Part shown: piece by piece, positions 1 to 9,531 of the stretch
Position numbering within the stretch: position 1 is the first letter of the stretch
Layout: every line of letters starts with the position of its first letter
Assembly (NCBI RefSeq): GCF_000298315.2
Contig: NZ_AEYE02000003.1
Span: forward strand, 279,669 to 343,668
Direction of reading: 5' to 3'
Source: Rhizobium grahamii CCGE 502
Lineage (GTDB): Bacteria; Pseudomonadota; Alphaproteobacteria; Rhizobiales; Rhizobiaceae
Length of the DNA stretch: 64,000 nt
Notes under the pieces: model-generated
Databases searched by the model: none
Told to the model about the DNA's origin: nothing
The model's input: only the letters and a program-made list of their open reading frames with translations
Translations under genes and position numbers: made by a program

Positions 1-1
1 C

Positions 2-547
2 GCGCTATCTCTGGTTCTGATGACGGCGGATGACCTGCGCGAGGCTTTGAAGTCCGGCCGGATCGACGTTGCCATTCTCGACTCCGTTTTCGGTCTGGAA
101 CGCTTCCAGCATCGAGAGTTGCTGAAGACTGACATGGTCCTCATCGCACCGCCCCAGAGCCGCGAACGGACGGTGGCCGAGCTTGTCGAAGCTCACGCGA
201 TCTGCACGCCGAGTTCGCGAACAGGTCTCGGGCACGCCACGATGGCGCTGAGCCATGAGCGCACCGCCAATCGCAGGCACCGCAACCAGGACATCACCGC
301 TGCCGACTCCCTGCCTGTCATCGTCGACCTTGTCGCCAACCACGGCTACATCTCGTTTCTCGGTCGTGTCAGCGCCATGCCCATCGCCAACAGGGTTCGC
401 ATCGTCGACCTCCAGGAGACGATCCCTATGTCCTATCATGTCGCCTTCAACCATCGGAAAGCCTCGGCTGACGCAAGCGCCATGATTATCGCTGCCGTTG
501 CCAAAATAGTTGCCGAACCTGTCGCAGAAGAAAGCGCTTTCGCTTAA
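2..547 (+). CDS. LysR-family regulator, C-terminal part (cut by window edge)
   Basis: The frame is open from base 2, so only the effector-binding half is present and the true start lies outside the window. The visible part reads like a LysR substrate-binding domain: a strand-helix unit with DDLREALKSGRIDVAIL (the usual 'L..G.lDlai' signature), then the RD2-like middle and a C-terminal helix. The N-terminal winged helix is missing. The stop is 32 bp before the cutC start on the same strand, so co-transcription with cutC is possible. The effector cannot be read from the sequence. Confidence 0.7.
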   Translation, partial: ALSLVLMTADDLREALKSGRIDVAILDSVFGLERFQHRELLKTDMVLIAPPQSRERTVAELVEAHAICTPSSRTGLGHATMALSHERTANRRHRNQDITAADSLPVIVDLVANHGYISFLGRVSAMPIANRVRIVDLQETIPMSYHVAFNHRKASADASAMIIAAVAKIVAEPVAEESAFA

Positions 548-579
548 ATGAACGGTGCGGCAGCCAAGGAGATTCGAGC

Positions 580-1302
580 GTGAGCGTTTTGCTGGAAGTA
601 TGCGTGGACAGCCCTCAGGGTCTTGCGGCGGCAATTGCCGGCGGTGCCAACCGCATCGAACTCTGCTCGGCCTTGGAACTTGGCGGATTGACTCCCGTCG
701 CGGGCCTGATGAAGGCCGCAGCTGCGGCGCCTATTCCGGTCTATGCAATGATCCGCCCGCATGCCGGCCCCTTCGTGTTCGATGCCGCTGACGAAGAGGC
801 GATGATGGTCGATATCGATGCCGTGCGCGACTTCGGTCTTGCCGGCGTCGTCATCGGTGCCAATCGCAAGGACGGCACGCTGGATATGCCGCTGATCAGC
901 CGGCTGAAAGCCCGCGCCGAGGGGCTTGGATCGACACTCCACCGCGCCTTCGATCTCGTGCCGGATGCCGATGCAGCATTGGAGCAGGCAATCGAGCTTG
1001 GCTGCGAGCGCATCCTGACATCCGGCTGTGTGCCGAAGGCAATCGATGGCCTGGAGACGCTGAGCCGTCTCTCCCGCAAGGCGGCCGGTCGGATCTCCAT
1101 CATGCCCGGCAGCGGCGTACGGCCCGGCAACGTTGGTGAGTTTCTGCGGGCCACCGGAACACGCGAGGTTCACGCCTCCTGCAGTTCGCCGGTCGAGAGT
1201 ATCGATCCGCGCGCCGTCGCCTTCGGCTTCGAGGCGGCAGCGACAAATCGGACGGATACCAACGTCGTCCGCCAGATGCGGGCGGCGATTGACGCAGCCT
1301 GA
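580..1302 (+). CDS. cutC: copper homeostasis protein CutC
   Basis: A 240-residue single-domain TIM-barrel protein of the CutC family, at normal family length. Visible signatures are RIELCSALELGGLTP (25-39), MIRPHAGPFVF (57-67), HRAFDLV (121-127) and PGSGVRPGN (176-184). The start is GTG, chosen because AAGGAG lies 8 bases upstream at 566-571. CutC is linked to copper handling in bacteria, but its chemical activity is unsettled. It is convergent with the zinc dehydrogenase that ends 29 bp downstream. No promoter of its own is obvious in the 32 bp behind the LysR gene. Confidence 0.93.
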   Translation: MSVLLEVCVDSPQGLAAAIAGGANRIELCSALELGGLTPVAGLMKAAAAAPIPVYAMIRPHAGPFVFDAADEEAMMVDIDAVRDFGLAGVVIGANRKDGTLDMPLISRLKARAEGLGSTLHRAFDLVPDADAALEQAIELGCERILTSGCVPKAIDGLETLSRLSRKAAGRISIMPGSGVRPGNVGEFLRATGTREVHASCSSPVESIDPRAVAFGFEAAATNRTDTNVVRQMRAAIDAA

Positions 1303-1331
1303 TCGTTCGTCAGCGTAGGCGATCGGATGGC

Positions 1332-2351
1332 TCAGGCGCCGATCTTGATCACGGCTTTGATCAGCCCGCTTTTTTCGTGTGCCCAGCGTGCCAGGTCGCG
1401 TGGCGCGTCTGCCAGGGTCGTTCGATGCGTGATCAGTTTGTCGACCGGGACAAGGCCCTTGGCAATCGAATCCGCGACATGCTCGAAATCCACCCGGGTC
1501 GCGTTGCGGCTGCCGATCACCATCATTTCCCGCTTGTGAAACTCCGGATCGGAGAAGCGGATGTCGTCCTTGACCACGCTGACAAGTACCAGCGCGCCGC
1601 CGTGTGCGACGAAGCTGAACGCCTTTTCCATCGAAGGGCCATAGCCCGTCGCGTCGAAGACGACGTCGAAACCATCGCCGTCGGTCTTGGCCTTGACCGC
1701 CTCGGCGACGCCATCACCGGCGACGATGCCCGAAGTGAAGCCGAAACGGTCAGCAGCCATCCGCAGCCGCTCTTGGCTGGTATCGAGCAACGTCACATCA
1801 TGCCCCGCAATCCGCGAGAAGATCGCGGCACCCAGCCCAATTGGACCGGCGCCAATGACAAGGGAGCGTGATCCGGCGGGCGCCATCGAACGGCGAACGG
1901 CATGGGCGCCGATCGCCAGAAATTCGGTGGTCGCTGCCGCTTCAAGGCCGACGTCATTGGCAGGATAAAGATTGCTGGCTGGCACCGTGATTTCCTCGCA
2001 GAAGGCTCCGTCGGTATGGACGCCAAGGACCTTGATGTTGGTGCAACAATTCGGTTTGCCCTGACGGCAGGCGACGCAGGTGCCACAAGAGAGATAGGGG
2101 TTGACGATGACAGGCGAACCGACCGCCATGGCAACCCCGTCGCCGGCTTCCAGAACCGTCGCCGAAATCTCGTGCCCCATCACCCGGGGATACTCCAGGA
2201 ACGGATGCTTGCCCTCGAAGATGTGGTAGTCAGTGCCGCAGATGCCGACATGGTCGACGGCAAGCCGCACCCAACCGGCTTCCGGCGCGCCGGGGGGAGG
2301 GCGTTCCACGAGTTCGAGGACACCGGGTTCTTTGCAGAGCACTGCTTTCAT
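1332..2351 (-). CDS. zinc-dependent MDR alcohol (polyol/sugar acid) dehydrogenase
   Basis: 339 residues, a medium-chain dehydrogenase of the sorbitol/threonine/L-galactonate dehydrogenase type. Catalytic zinc ligands are Cys38 (GICGTDYH) and His60-Glu61. Structural zinc ligands are Cys89, Cys92, Cys95 and Cys103. The Rossmann motif GAGPIGLG spans 167-174. It is the last gene of the minus-strand sugar cluster, 66 bp after the permease and separated from it by a hairpin. By context it probably oxidises a hydroxyl of a sugar acid made from the imported sugar (inference). The exact substrate cannot be assigned. Confidence 0.85.
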   Translation of the reverse strand: MKAVLCKEPGVLELVERPPPGAPEAGWVRLAVDHVGICGTDYHIFEGKHPFLEYPRVMGHEISATVLEAGDGVAMAVGSPVIVNPYLSCGTCVACRQGKPNCCTNIKVLGVHTDGAFCEEITVPASNLYPANDVGLEAAATTEFLAIGAHAVRRSMAPAGSRSLVIGAGPIGLGAAIFSRIAGHDVTLLDTSQERLRMAADRFGFTSGIVAGDGVAEAVKAKTDGDGFDVVFDATGYGPSMEKAFSFVAHGGALVLVSVVKDDIRFSDPEFHKREMMVIGSRNATRVDFEHVADSIAKGLVPVDKLITHRTTLADAPRDLARWAHEKSGLIKAVIKIGA

Positions 2352-2379
2352 GATCGTCTCGCATCCGTGAAATGGAAGA

Positions 2380-2399
2380 AGCCGGCCTTTGGGCCGGCT
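2380..2399 (-). other. intercistronic hairpin between permease and dehydrogenase genes
   Basis: Arms AGCCGGCC (2380-2387) and GGCCGGCT (2392-2399) form a perfect 8-bp stem with a 4-base loop. No T-run follows on the minus strand, so it is more likely an mRNA-stabilising or attenuating hairpin inside the operon than a full terminator. Confidence 0.5.
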
Positions 2400-2417
2400 C
2401 CGTATGTCGCTACCGGC

Positions 2418-3392
2418 TTACGGGTTGCGGCGGCGGCGCAGCTGATCGAAGTAGACGATCACGATAATCAGCAAGCCGGTGATGATGCGCTGCCAGAACG
2501 AGTTGACGTTCAGCAAGTTCGCGCCGTTGTTGATGGTCGCCAGAATGAATGCACCGATCAGCGGTCCATGAACCGAACCGACCGCGCCGAACAGGCTGGT
2601 GCCGCCGATGACAGACGAGGCGATTGCCTGCAGTTCCCATCCGTCCGCCTGTGTGGCGTTGCCGATCGCGATACGCGAGGCAAGGAGAACGCCGACGAAG
2701 GCCGCAAACGTCGCGGAGAGAATGTAGGCAAGATAGATGATGCCGTTCACCCGCACGCCCGACAGGCGGGCCGCTTCGCGGTTCGAACCGACGGCGAAGA
2801 GATAGCGCCCCCAACGGCTCAAATGCAGGAAGATATACGACGGGACGGCAACGAGAATGACCATCCAGAACAGGCTCGGTACACCGAGGAAGTCGGCACG
2901 GGCAAAGTTCGTGAAGGGCTCGTTGACGATGTTGATCGTCGAACCATTGGTGATCAGCAGCCCGATACCACGCAGCGAGGTCAGCGTTGCCAGCGTGATG
3001 ATGAAGGGCGGCAACCCCATCTTGACGATGCCGAAGCCGTGGAACACGCCGATACCGACGCCGATCAGCAGCGTGATGAGAATGGAGGCCCAAACCGGCA
3101 CGCCCGCCTGCAGCAGCCAGGCGAGGATGACGGTGCAGAAACCGACGATCGCGCCGACCGAGAGGTCGATGCCGGCGGTAATGATCACGAAGGTCTGGCC
3201 GAGCGCCAGGATGGCGGTCATCGCGCCTTGGCGCAGCAGGTTCGAGATATTCAGCGGCGTCCAGAAGCTGGCGGTCACGAAGCCGAGAAGGATCCAGAGG
3301 AACGCCAGGAGACCGATAAGGGTCAGGCCGAAGAGGATATTCACTTTCCGGCGCGCCGGCGGCGCGGCGATCTCGGTGGGGGTTACGGTCAT
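2418..3392 (-). CDS. ribose-type sugar ABC transporter permease
   Basis: 324-residue polytopic membrane protein of the RbsC/BPD_transp_2 family. It starts with a short basic cytoplasmic tail, then has 8-10 hydrophobic segments. The family signature GQTFVIITAGIDLSVGAIVG lies around 75-94, and the second conserved stretch SSVIGGTSLFGAVGSVHG is near the C terminus. It pairs with the RbsA-like ATPase 24 bp upstream and the periplasmic binding protein to form one CUT2-type importer. With FucU and the dehydrogenases in the same strand run, L-fucose or a related sugar is the likely cargo (inference). Confidence 0.93.
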   Translation of the reverse strand: MTVTPTEIAAPPARRKVNILFGLTLIGLLAFLWILLGFVTASFWTPLNISNLLRQGAMTAILALGQTFVIITAGIDLSVGAIVGFCTVILAWLLQAGVPVWASILITLLIGVGIGVFHGFGIVKMGLPPFIITLATLTSLRGIGLLITNGSTINIVNEPFTNFARADFLGVPSLFWMVILVAVPSYIFLHLSRWGRYLFAVGSNREAARLSGVRVNGIIYLAYILSATFAAFVGVLLASRIAIGNATQADGWELQAIASSVIGGTSLFGAVGSVHGPLIGAFILATINNGANLLNVNSFWQRIITGLLIIVIVYFDQLRRRRNP

Positions 3393-3416
3393 TGATTGTC
3401 TCTCCCTCTTATTCTT

Positions 3417-4967
<1,551 letters not shown>

Positions 4968-5048
4968 GGGCGTCTCCTCCTCGCGAATTGCCGTCTCTCC
5001 ACCGGCCGCCCGCACTCCTCAGGCGGACGATAACACAGGTGAAGGAAA

Positions 5049-5077
5049 GGCCGCGCGGGATTTCCTCTCGCGCGGCC
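5049..5077 (-). other. GC-rich intercistronic hairpin downstream of the binding-protein gene
   Basis: Arms GGCCGCGCG (5049-5057) and CGCGCGGCC (5069-5077) form a perfect 9-bp stem with an 11-base loop, 13 bp after the binding-protein stop. Such hairpins commonly protect the upstream cistron and raise binding-protein output over ATPase and permease. Confidence 0.6.
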
Positions 5078-5090
5078 ACCGTCATTTGAT

Positions 5091-6077
5091 TTACTTGATC
5101 TTGGGGTTCAGCAGAGCGTCGATCTTCGGGTCGCTCATGTTGGCCTTGGTGACCAGGTTTGCGCCGGTGTCGACGTTTTCTTCGACCTTCTCGCCCTTGG
5201 ATACGGCGAGCGCGGTCTTCACGCCGTCATAGCCCATGCGATAAGGATCCTGCACGACGAGACCTGCAAGCGAGCCGTCCTTGAGGAAGCCGACCGTCTT
5301 GTCGTCGCTGTCGAAGGCGATGACCTTGATCTTGTCGCCGAGCTTGTTTTCCGCGATCGCCTGGCCGACACCCTGTCCGAGGATGAGGTTCGAGGCGAAG
5401 ACGCCGACAAGGTTCGGATTGGCAGTAATCAGGTCGGTCATCATGTTGAGACCGGTCGTTGCCTGGCCGTCGCCGTACTTGTCGGCAATGACCTTCAGGC
5501 CAGGATGCTTTGTCTTGACCTGATCGAGGAAACCTTCGCGGCGCTGCTCGAGAGAGCCTACGCCCGGCAGGTTGGTGAGGATGACGACCTCGCCTTCTTC
5601 CTTGCCGGTCATTTCCTTGATGGCAGCGGCAAGGCCGTCAGCCGCGATACGTCCGCCCTGGACGTTGTCGGTTGTCAGGAACGATTTGAAGGCCTTGGAA
5701 TCGGCGCCGGAATCGATGCCGATGATCGGAACGGACTTGGCAGCTTCGTCGATCGGCTTGCCGAGTGCCTTGAACTCGGTCGGCGAGATGACGATTGCAG
5801 CCGGCTTGCCGGCAACGGCGTTCTCAAGAATGCTGATCTGGCCGTTGATGTCGGATTCGGCCTGTGCGCCGAGTTCCGGAACGTTGACGCCGAGATCCTG
5901 ACCTGCCTTGCGGGCGCCGGCCAGAACGATCTGCCAGTAGAAGGACGTCGTGTCCTTGACGATGATCGGGATCGTCACGTCAGCCGCGAACGATGTCACC
6001 GGCATTGCGGTGGCGATAACGGCGGCGCCCGCAAGAGCCGTGAAGGCTCGACGGGAGAGAATCGATTTCATGCGCAT
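5091..6077 (-). CDS. sugar ABC transporter periplasmic binding protein (RbsB-like)
   Basis: 328 residues from ATG 6077. The signal peptide is MRMKSILSRR plus a hydrophobic core ending at SFA-A (about residue 29). The mature part is a Peripla_BP_4 fold with the typical opening strand IPIIVKDTTSFYWQ, the hinge region GIDSGADSKAFKSFLTTDN and the C-terminal GVFASN...IAFDSDD segment. A strong GGAGGAG lies 6 bases before the chosen start; a longer frame extends to 6191 without SD support. It is the first gene of the transporter operon, and a long AT-rich leader with an operator-like palindrome lies upstream. Confidence 0.93.
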   Translation of the reverse strand: MRMKSILSRRAFTALAGAAVIATAMPVTSFAADVTIPIIVKDTTSFYWQIVLAGARKAGQDLGVNVPELGAQAESDINGQISILENAVAGKPAAIVISPTEFKALGKPIDEAAKSVPIIGIDSGADSKAFKSFLTTDNVQGGRIAADGLAAAIKEMTGKEEGEVVILTNLPGVGSLEQRREGFLDQVKTKHPGLKVIADKYGDGQATTGLNMMTDLITANPNLVGVFASNLILGQGVGQAIAENKLGDKIKVIAFDSDDKTVGFLKDGSLAGLVVQDPYRMGYDGVKTALAVSKGEKVEENVDTGANLVTKANMSDPKIDALLNPKIK

Positions 6078-6139
6078 GTGGTTCTCCTCCAAGGTGCGTT
6101 CTCCTCCTAGAAATCGTCCCGCTGAACGCAGGCGGGCGA

Positions 6140-6158
6140 TTTTTATCGATAAAAAACA
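6140..6158 (-). promoter_or_regulatory. operator-like near-palindrome upstream of the sugar transporter
   Basis: TTTTTATCGATAAAAA (6140-6155) is a perfect 16-bp palindrome 63 bp before the binding-protein start. Extended to 19 bp it matches the sequence at 9350-9368 in 16 of 19 positions (TTTTTATCKAYAAWAAACA). Its presence before both outward units of the cluster suggests the binding site of the clustered GntR/FCD regulator. Binding is inferred. Confidence 0.5.
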
Positions 6159-6282
6159 GTTACCGGCAGAAGCTAGCCGAGCGAAAGTCAAATTGCAAGT
6201 AGCGCGGCGGGCTTGACTATCGTTTCTTTTCTTATCTCAAGTAATTGTTTTTTCAGTTGTTCAATCGCTGGCTAAAGTTCTG

Positions 6283-6729
6283 TCAGCCGCGATAGACTTC
6301 ATGCGGATGGACCACGCCTTTCTTCAAAATCAAGTTGCCATACAACCGGAATTCAGTCGTCGCCACGATGTAGGCAGCGGTCCGCGCGCGCTCATAGAAG
6401 GCGAAGCGTTCCAGCGAGGCAATCCTGAAGTCTCCTGCCCGTCTTGTCACGATCTCTTGAAACTCGGCGCAAACTTCGGGCACTGCGGTCGGATCGCCCA
6501 CCACCTCCATGCGCCATGCGGACTCGGGCACGAAGGTGTCGAGCGGAAAATGCGTGAGGATGGCCTCGGCCATATCGGTCGCGGTGACGCCGTCGGCGCG
6601 AATGACCTCCGGCCCCATGGTACTTGAAGGGAAATTGGCATCGGCGATGACGATATCGTCCCCATGTCCCATGCGGGCAATCGCACGGAGCAGGTCGGGA
6701 TTGAGAATGGGGTGAATACCTCTAAGCAT
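6283..6729 (-). CDS. fucU: L-fucose mutarotase (FucU/RbsD family)
   Basis: 148 residues and close to E. coli FucU in layout. It has the N-terminal MGHGDDIVIADANFP (with the conserved His and Asp), the TMGPEVIRADG segment, and the C-terminal RFAFYERARTAAYIV and YGNLILKKGVVHP blocks. The family interconverts anomers of fucose or ribose in the cytoplasm so the next enzyme receives its preferred anomer. It starts 9 bp after the aldo/keto reductase stop, with GAGGA before ATG 6729. This tight coupling to a sugar 1-dehydrogenase supports a role in sugar oxidation. Confidence 0.9.
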   Translation of the reverse strand: MLRGIHPILNPDLLRAIARMGHGDDIVIADANFPSSTMGPEVIRADGVTATDMAEAILTHFPLDTFVPESAWRMEVVGDPTAVPEVCAEFQEIVTRRAGDFRIASLERFAFYERARTAAYIVATTEFRLYGNLILKKGVVHPHEVYRG

Positions 6730-6738
6730 GGTAAGTCC

Positions 6739-7758
6739 TCAAACACGCACGGCGTCTTCGCCGAGCGGCGGCGCGACAAGCGTCAGGGGGTCGAATTCAG
6801 GGAAGATCGAGTCCGGCAAGGCAGGCTCGAAAAGCGCCATGTTGCGCGTCAAGCTGGAGGCCTTTGCAGTGCCGATCAGCACGGACGATACGATTGGATC
6901 CTGGAGCGCAAACTGCAACGCCGGAGCCGCCAGCGGCACGCCATACTTAGCGGCGATCTTCTCCATATCAGCGACCTTTGCGAGAATGTCGTCCGTCGCC
7001 GGCATATAGTCGAAATGCGACCCCGGCACCGGGCCAGTCGCCAGGATACCCGAATTGAAGACACCGCCGACGACGAGTGAGGTGCCCTTCTTCCGGCAAA
7101 GCGGCAACAGCTCGCCAACCGCAGACCGGTCTAGCAGCGTGTACCGCCCCGCCATCAGGATGCAGTCGATATCGGCGTTGTGCATGACGTCCAGGCAGAC
7201 CGGAACCTCGTTGACGCCGAGCCCGAAAGCCTTGATCGCGCCGGAAGATTTCAGTTCCTCGAGCGCCTTGATGCCGGTGTCCAGGAACTGCTTCTGATGG
7301 ACAGCGTTCTTCGCCGCGCCATGCGTGTATCCGCCGAGGTCGTGGACATAGAGGATGTCGATCCGGTTCAGTCCAAGACGCGCGTAGCTGAACTCCACCG
7401 AGCGCATGATGCCGTCATAGGAATAGTCGTAGTCGGCATCGAAGGAGAGCGGGTTGACATAGCTGTAATCGGGAACCGTCCCCGTTGGCACAGGGCGTAG
7501 AAGGCGACCGACCTTGGTCGACAGCACCCACTCCTTCTCCGGCTTGTCGCGCAGGAAGTCTCCAAAGCGACGCTCGGCGAGACCGAGGCCATACCACGGC
7601 GCGACATCGAAGTAGCGAATGCCGCTGTCCCACGCTGCCTCCAGCGTCTCCATGGCCTGTTCGCGCGGGCAGGCGCGATAAAGACCACCGAGAGCGGCGC
7701 CACCGATGCTTACTTCGGTGACCTCAAGCTCCGTCCTGCCGATCTTCCTCGTCTTCAT
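6739..7758 (-). CDS. aldo/keto reductase, L-fucose (D-threo-aldose) 1-dehydrogenase type
   Basis: About 339 residues, an AKR TIM barrel. Visible motifs are FDVAPWYGLGLAERRFGDFL (catalytic Asp and Tyr), the lysine in VLSTKVGRLL, the histidine in DILYVHDLG, and the C-terminal SSVLIGTAKASSL cofactor-binding segment. The subgroup holds D-threo-aldose 1-dehydrogenase and pyridoxal 4-dehydrogenase. Together with fucU next door, L-fucose to L-fuconolactone is the best guess. Two consecutive ATGs exist (7761 and 7758); the second has a workable 4-base spacing to AGGAGG. The upstream UxaA-like gene ends 33 bp before. Confidence 0.85.
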   Translation of the reverse strand: MKTRKIGRTELEVTEVSIGGAALGGLYRACPREQAMETLEAAWDSGIRYFDVAPWYGLGLAERRFGDFLRDKPEKEWVLSTKVGRLLRPVPTGTVPDYSYVNPLSFDADYDYSYDGIMRSVEFSYARLGLNRIDILYVHDLGGYTHGAAKNAVHQKQFLDTGIKALEELKSSGAIKAFGLGVNEVPVCLDVMHNADIDCILMAGRYTLLDRSAVGELLPLCRKKGTSLVVGGVFNSGILATGPVPGSHFDYMPATDDILAKVADMEKIAAKYGVPLAAPALQFALQDPIVSSVLIGTAKASSLTRNMALFEPALPDSIFPEFDPLTLVAPPLGEDAVRV

Positions 7759-7791
7759 CATTCCTCCTCTGAAGACTTGATATGCGCTGCC

Positions 7792-9294
7792 TTAGAGCGT
7801 CGCTCCGAGGTGCCACGGCACGAACTCGTTATCTCCGTAGCCGAATTCCTCGCTCTTCGTCTTCTTGCCGGAGGCCGTGTCGATGATCAGGTCGAAGATC
7901 TCGCGGCCTTTGGCGCTGATCGTTGCGTCGCCGGTTGCAATCGTGCCGCAGTCGATATCCATATCCTCTTCCATCGAGGCATAGAGAGCCGAATTGCTGG
8001 AAAGCTTGATCGACGGCGCCGGGCGACAGCCGAAACAGCTGCCGCGGCCGGTGGTGAAGGCGATCATATTCGCGCCGCCGGCGACCTGGCCGGTCGCCGA
8101 GACCGGATCGTAGCCGGGGGTGTCCATGAAGACGAGGCCAGGGGCCGTGACGCGCTCGGCATAGCCGTAGACGGCGGTCAATGGTGAGCGGCCGCCCTTG
8201 GCGACGGCGCCTAACGATTTTTCGAGGATCGTCGTCAAGCCGCCGCGCTTGTTGCCAGGCGAGGGGTTGTTGTCGAGCGACGCGCCGTGCAACTCGACAT
8301 ACTTTTCCCACCAGGCAATCTTGTCGTCGAGCTTCTTGGCAACCTCGTCGCTGACGGCGCGGCTGCGCAGAAGATGCTCCGCACCGTAGATTTCGGAGGT
8401 TTCGGAAAGGATCGCCGTGCCGCCGGCAGCCGCCAGCAAGTCGGCGGCTACGCCAAGCGCCGGGTTGGCGGTGATGCCGGAAAAGCCGTCCGAGCCGCCG
8501 CATTGCAGGCCGATGATGATATCGCTGATTGGCAGCGCAACCCGCTTTTCCTTGCCGACATCCTGCGCAATCTCGCGCAGCATGCCCATGGCGCGCTCGA
8601 CGGCGCGACGCGAGCCGCCGGCATCCTGGATGTTGAAGTGCCGCTTCGCATTGCCGGCGCCGCTCTGGCCGTAGAGCGTGAGCTGGTTGACTTCGCAGCC
8701 AAGGCCGATCATCAGCACGCCGCCGAAATTCACATGCCGGGTATAGCCGGCAAGTGTCCGGTGCAGTACCGCCATGCCGTCGCCGGTGGAACTCATGCCG
8801 CAGCCCTGGTCGTGCACGATCGGAACGAAGCCGTCGATGCCGTCGAAATGCGGAAGGATCGTCCGGTTGGCCTCGTCGGCAATCGCCCGACAGACCGTGG
8901 TGGAACAGTTCACACTGGCAATGATGCCGATGTAGTTGCGCGTCGCCGAGCGACCGTCGGCGCGGCGATAGCCCATGAAGGTGCGCGCCCTGTCGGTCGC
9001 ACTTGCTTCCTCGGGCGCCGAGTTTGCGGTTGCCGCAAGGCGGTCGTTCTCGAAATGCAGATTGTGGCTGTGAATATGGTCGCCGGCCTTAACGTCAGCC
9101 GTGGTGCGTCCGATGGCCTGACCGTATTTGACGACCGGCTGGCCAAGCGGAATATCGGCCAACGCGATCTTGTGGCCGGGATCGATCTTCTGCTGCGTCT
9201 GGATGCCGGCGACCGTCGCGCCGGAGGGAATCGCCGCCGTCGCGACCGCAACATTGTCGCCGGCGGACAGGATGATCCAAGGGTCTTTGGTCAA
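7792..9294 (-). CDS. UxaA-family sugar-acid dehydratase (altronate hydrolase-like)
   Basis: 500 residues. The N-terminal SAF domain (about 1-95) includes DNVAVATAAIPSGATV and HSHNLHF. The long UxaA/GarD catalytic domain follows with NCSTTVCRAIA, HDQGCGM, GLGCEVNQL, LQCGGSDGFSG and the C-terminal TTGRGSCFGCRPAPSIK. Family members dehydrate aldonic acids such as altronate or galactarate using iron. The start is TTG (9294) with GGGAG about 8 bases upstream; no in-frame ATG fits. As first gene of the cluster, a role as sugar-acid (fuconate-like) dehydratase is an inference from context. Confidence 0.88.
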   Translation of the reverse strand: MTKDPWIILSAGDNVAVATAAIPSGATVAGIQTQQKIDPGHKIALADIPLGQPVVKYGQAIGRTTADVKAGDHIHSHNLHFENDRLAATANSAPEEASATDRARTFMGYRRADGRSATRNYIGIIASVNCSTTVCRAIADEANRTILPHFDGIDGFVPIVHDQGCGMSSTGDGMAVLHRTLAGYTRHVNFGGVLMIGLGCEVNQLTLYGQSGAGNAKRHFNIQDAGGSRRAVERAMGMLREIAQDVGKEKRVALPISDIIIGLQCGGSDGFSGITANPALGVAADLLAAAGGTAILSETSEIYGAEHLLRSRAVSDEVAKKLDDKIAWWEKYVELHGASLDNNPSPGNKRGGLTTILEKSLGAVAKGGRSPLTAVYGYAERVTAPGLVFMDTPGYDPVSATGQVAGGANMIAFTTGRGSCFGCRPAPSIKLSSNSALYASMEEDMDIDCGTIATGDATISAKGREIFDLIIDTASGKKTKSEEFGYGDNEFVPWHLGATL

Positions 9295-9349
9295 CGTTTT
9301 TCTCCCTAGGGAAACACTCGCTGCGTCGGCGAATGCTCATTGATTTTGT

Positions 9350-9368
9350 TTTTTATCTACAATAAACA
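9350..9368 (-). promoter_or_regulatory. second copy of the operator-like motif, dehydratase/regulator intergenic region
   Basis: TTTTTATCTACAATAAACA lies 55 bp before the TTG start of the dehydratase gene and matches the site at 6140-6158 in 16 of 19 bases. The 237-bp divergent region also holds two direct AGATAAG repeats (9437-9443 and 9454-9460), i.e. further TTATC-type half sites close to the regulator gene. Confidence 0.45.
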
Positions 9369-9531
9369 TTTTCAAGTCAACGGGATTATCGATCCTGTGG
9401 ACGAGGGAGGCAAACAGCCGCATGCAATCCAAAATAAGATAAGGATTGCCTAGAGATAAGCTTCTGCCACGCTGCGCACCGCAACCTTGCGGCGGCCCGA
9501 TCCGTGTTGCCGAGGCAAGAGGGCGGGGTGC

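Noticed and set aside
1902-3395. Open frame of 497 codons on the plus strand
   Set aside because: Antisense of the permease and dehydrogenase genes, rich in Asp/Arg/Gln repeats typical of GC-rich shadow frames.
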